Position numbers and translations under genes: made by a program. Positions 63,860 to 64,000 of a stretch of DNA of 64,000 bases are shown here, one piece after another; the stretch's first letter is position 1; every line of letters begins with the position of its first letter. Origin of the DNA: JAGQSZ01 sp049647585. Lineage in GTDB: Bacteria > Actinomycetota > Acidimicrobiia > Acidimicrobiales > Microtrichaceae. The notes under the pieces are model-generated. The model made no database searches. It was not told the DNA's origin and was given only the letters and a program-made list of their open reading frames with translations. The stretch covers positions 1-64,000 of the forward strand of contig JBARXY010000007.1 in NCBI GenBank assembly GCA_049647585.1, given 5' to 3'.

Positions 63860-64000
63860 TGCGGGCCGAGGGCGTGTCGTTCCGCCACGCGGTTGAGTTG
63901 TTGCGTGACGGCTTCGGGCCCACCCGCCTCGTCGCTGCGGGCGGGGGTGTGGTTCGTCCGCCGGAGCGCTCGTCGGTCGTGAAGTTGGATGGGGAGTTCT
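63859..64000 (+). pseudogene. primase-like (CHC2 zinc-finger) gene fragment, cut by the IS and the window end
   Basis: Directly after the IS right end a frame opens with MRAEGVSFRHAVELLRDGFG. This resembles the segment that follows the CHC2 zinc finger in DnaG-type and toprim primases of plasmids and phages, where it is normally preceded by the cysteine-rich finger. The finger is missing: the frame is closed by a stop inside the IS. The ATG at 63859 falls at the IS edge, so it may be a residual internal Met rather than a true start. The frame stays open to the end of the window. Confidence 0.5.

Overview
The window looks like chromosomal DNA of a high-GC actinobacterium, most likely a member of the class Acidimicrobiia. 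This is inferred from base composition, the actinobacterial WWDP-type hypothetical protein, the LpdA-type quinone reductase, the alpha-type acyl-CoA carboxylase and frequent GTG/TTG starts. No rRNA, intact tRNA or CRISPR array was seen.

Layout. 1-6.7 kb holds central metabolism: the 3' end of a 2-oxoacid dehydrogenase E2 gene, an in-frame LipB-LipA fusion that would lipoylate such an E2, a SCP2-like protein, a methyltransferase, an acyl-CoA dehydrogenase behind a TetR-type palindrome, and a beta-lactamase-fold hydrolase with Cys in place of the SxxK serine. 6.7-10.9 kb is accessory: an AAA ATPase (Arch_ATPase/DUF234 type) with a 73-bp direct repeat at its 3' end and again upstream of its start, an MFS exporter, and a tRNA-3'-end-like scar beside a terminator. 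10.9-19.8 kb has a membrane protein, a CMD-family protein, a nucleotide-sugar epimerase translationally coupled to metH, a 17-bp tandem repeat array between metH and a cobalamin adenosyltransferase, pepA and a conserved hypothetical gene.

19.8-54.1 kb is dominated by a cell-surface glycan region. It contains a cupin of the mannose-6-phosphate isomerase type, a sulfotransferase, the dTDP-rhamnose genes rmlA-rmlC-rmlB-rmlD, a secreted PGRP-type amidase, several multidomain glycosyltransferases, methyltransferases, a Wzm/Wzt ABC exporter whose Wzt has a C-terminal domain, two integral-membrane glycosyltransferase-like proteins, two LPG_synthase_TM proteins, a secreted repeat-metalloprotease, and a sugar-decorating module (DegT aminotransferase, hexapeptide acyltransferase, GT4). 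MoeB-rhodanese and LpdA genes are interspersed. Together these suggest a rhamnose-containing, possibly methylated, amino-sugar-bearing and sulfated polysaccharide exported by an ABC transporter. The LCP protein (58.8 kb) could attach it to the wall and UDP-glucose dehydrogenase (60.4 kb) could supply uronic acid.

54.2-61.7 kb is mostly housekeeping: biotin-dependent carboxylase alpha subunit divergent from biotin ligase, pabB-pabC, LCP and ugd. 61.9-64.0 kb is accessory again: a DUF7282-like lipoprotein with G/T-rich coding strand, a second exported-protein gene cut after about 26 codons by an IS3-like element with inverted repeats, and a primase-like (CHC2) fragment abutting the other side of the element.

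Many genes have no Shine-Dalgarno sequence but carry a TAnnnT hexamer 6-8 nt before the start codon, consistent with leaderless transcription.
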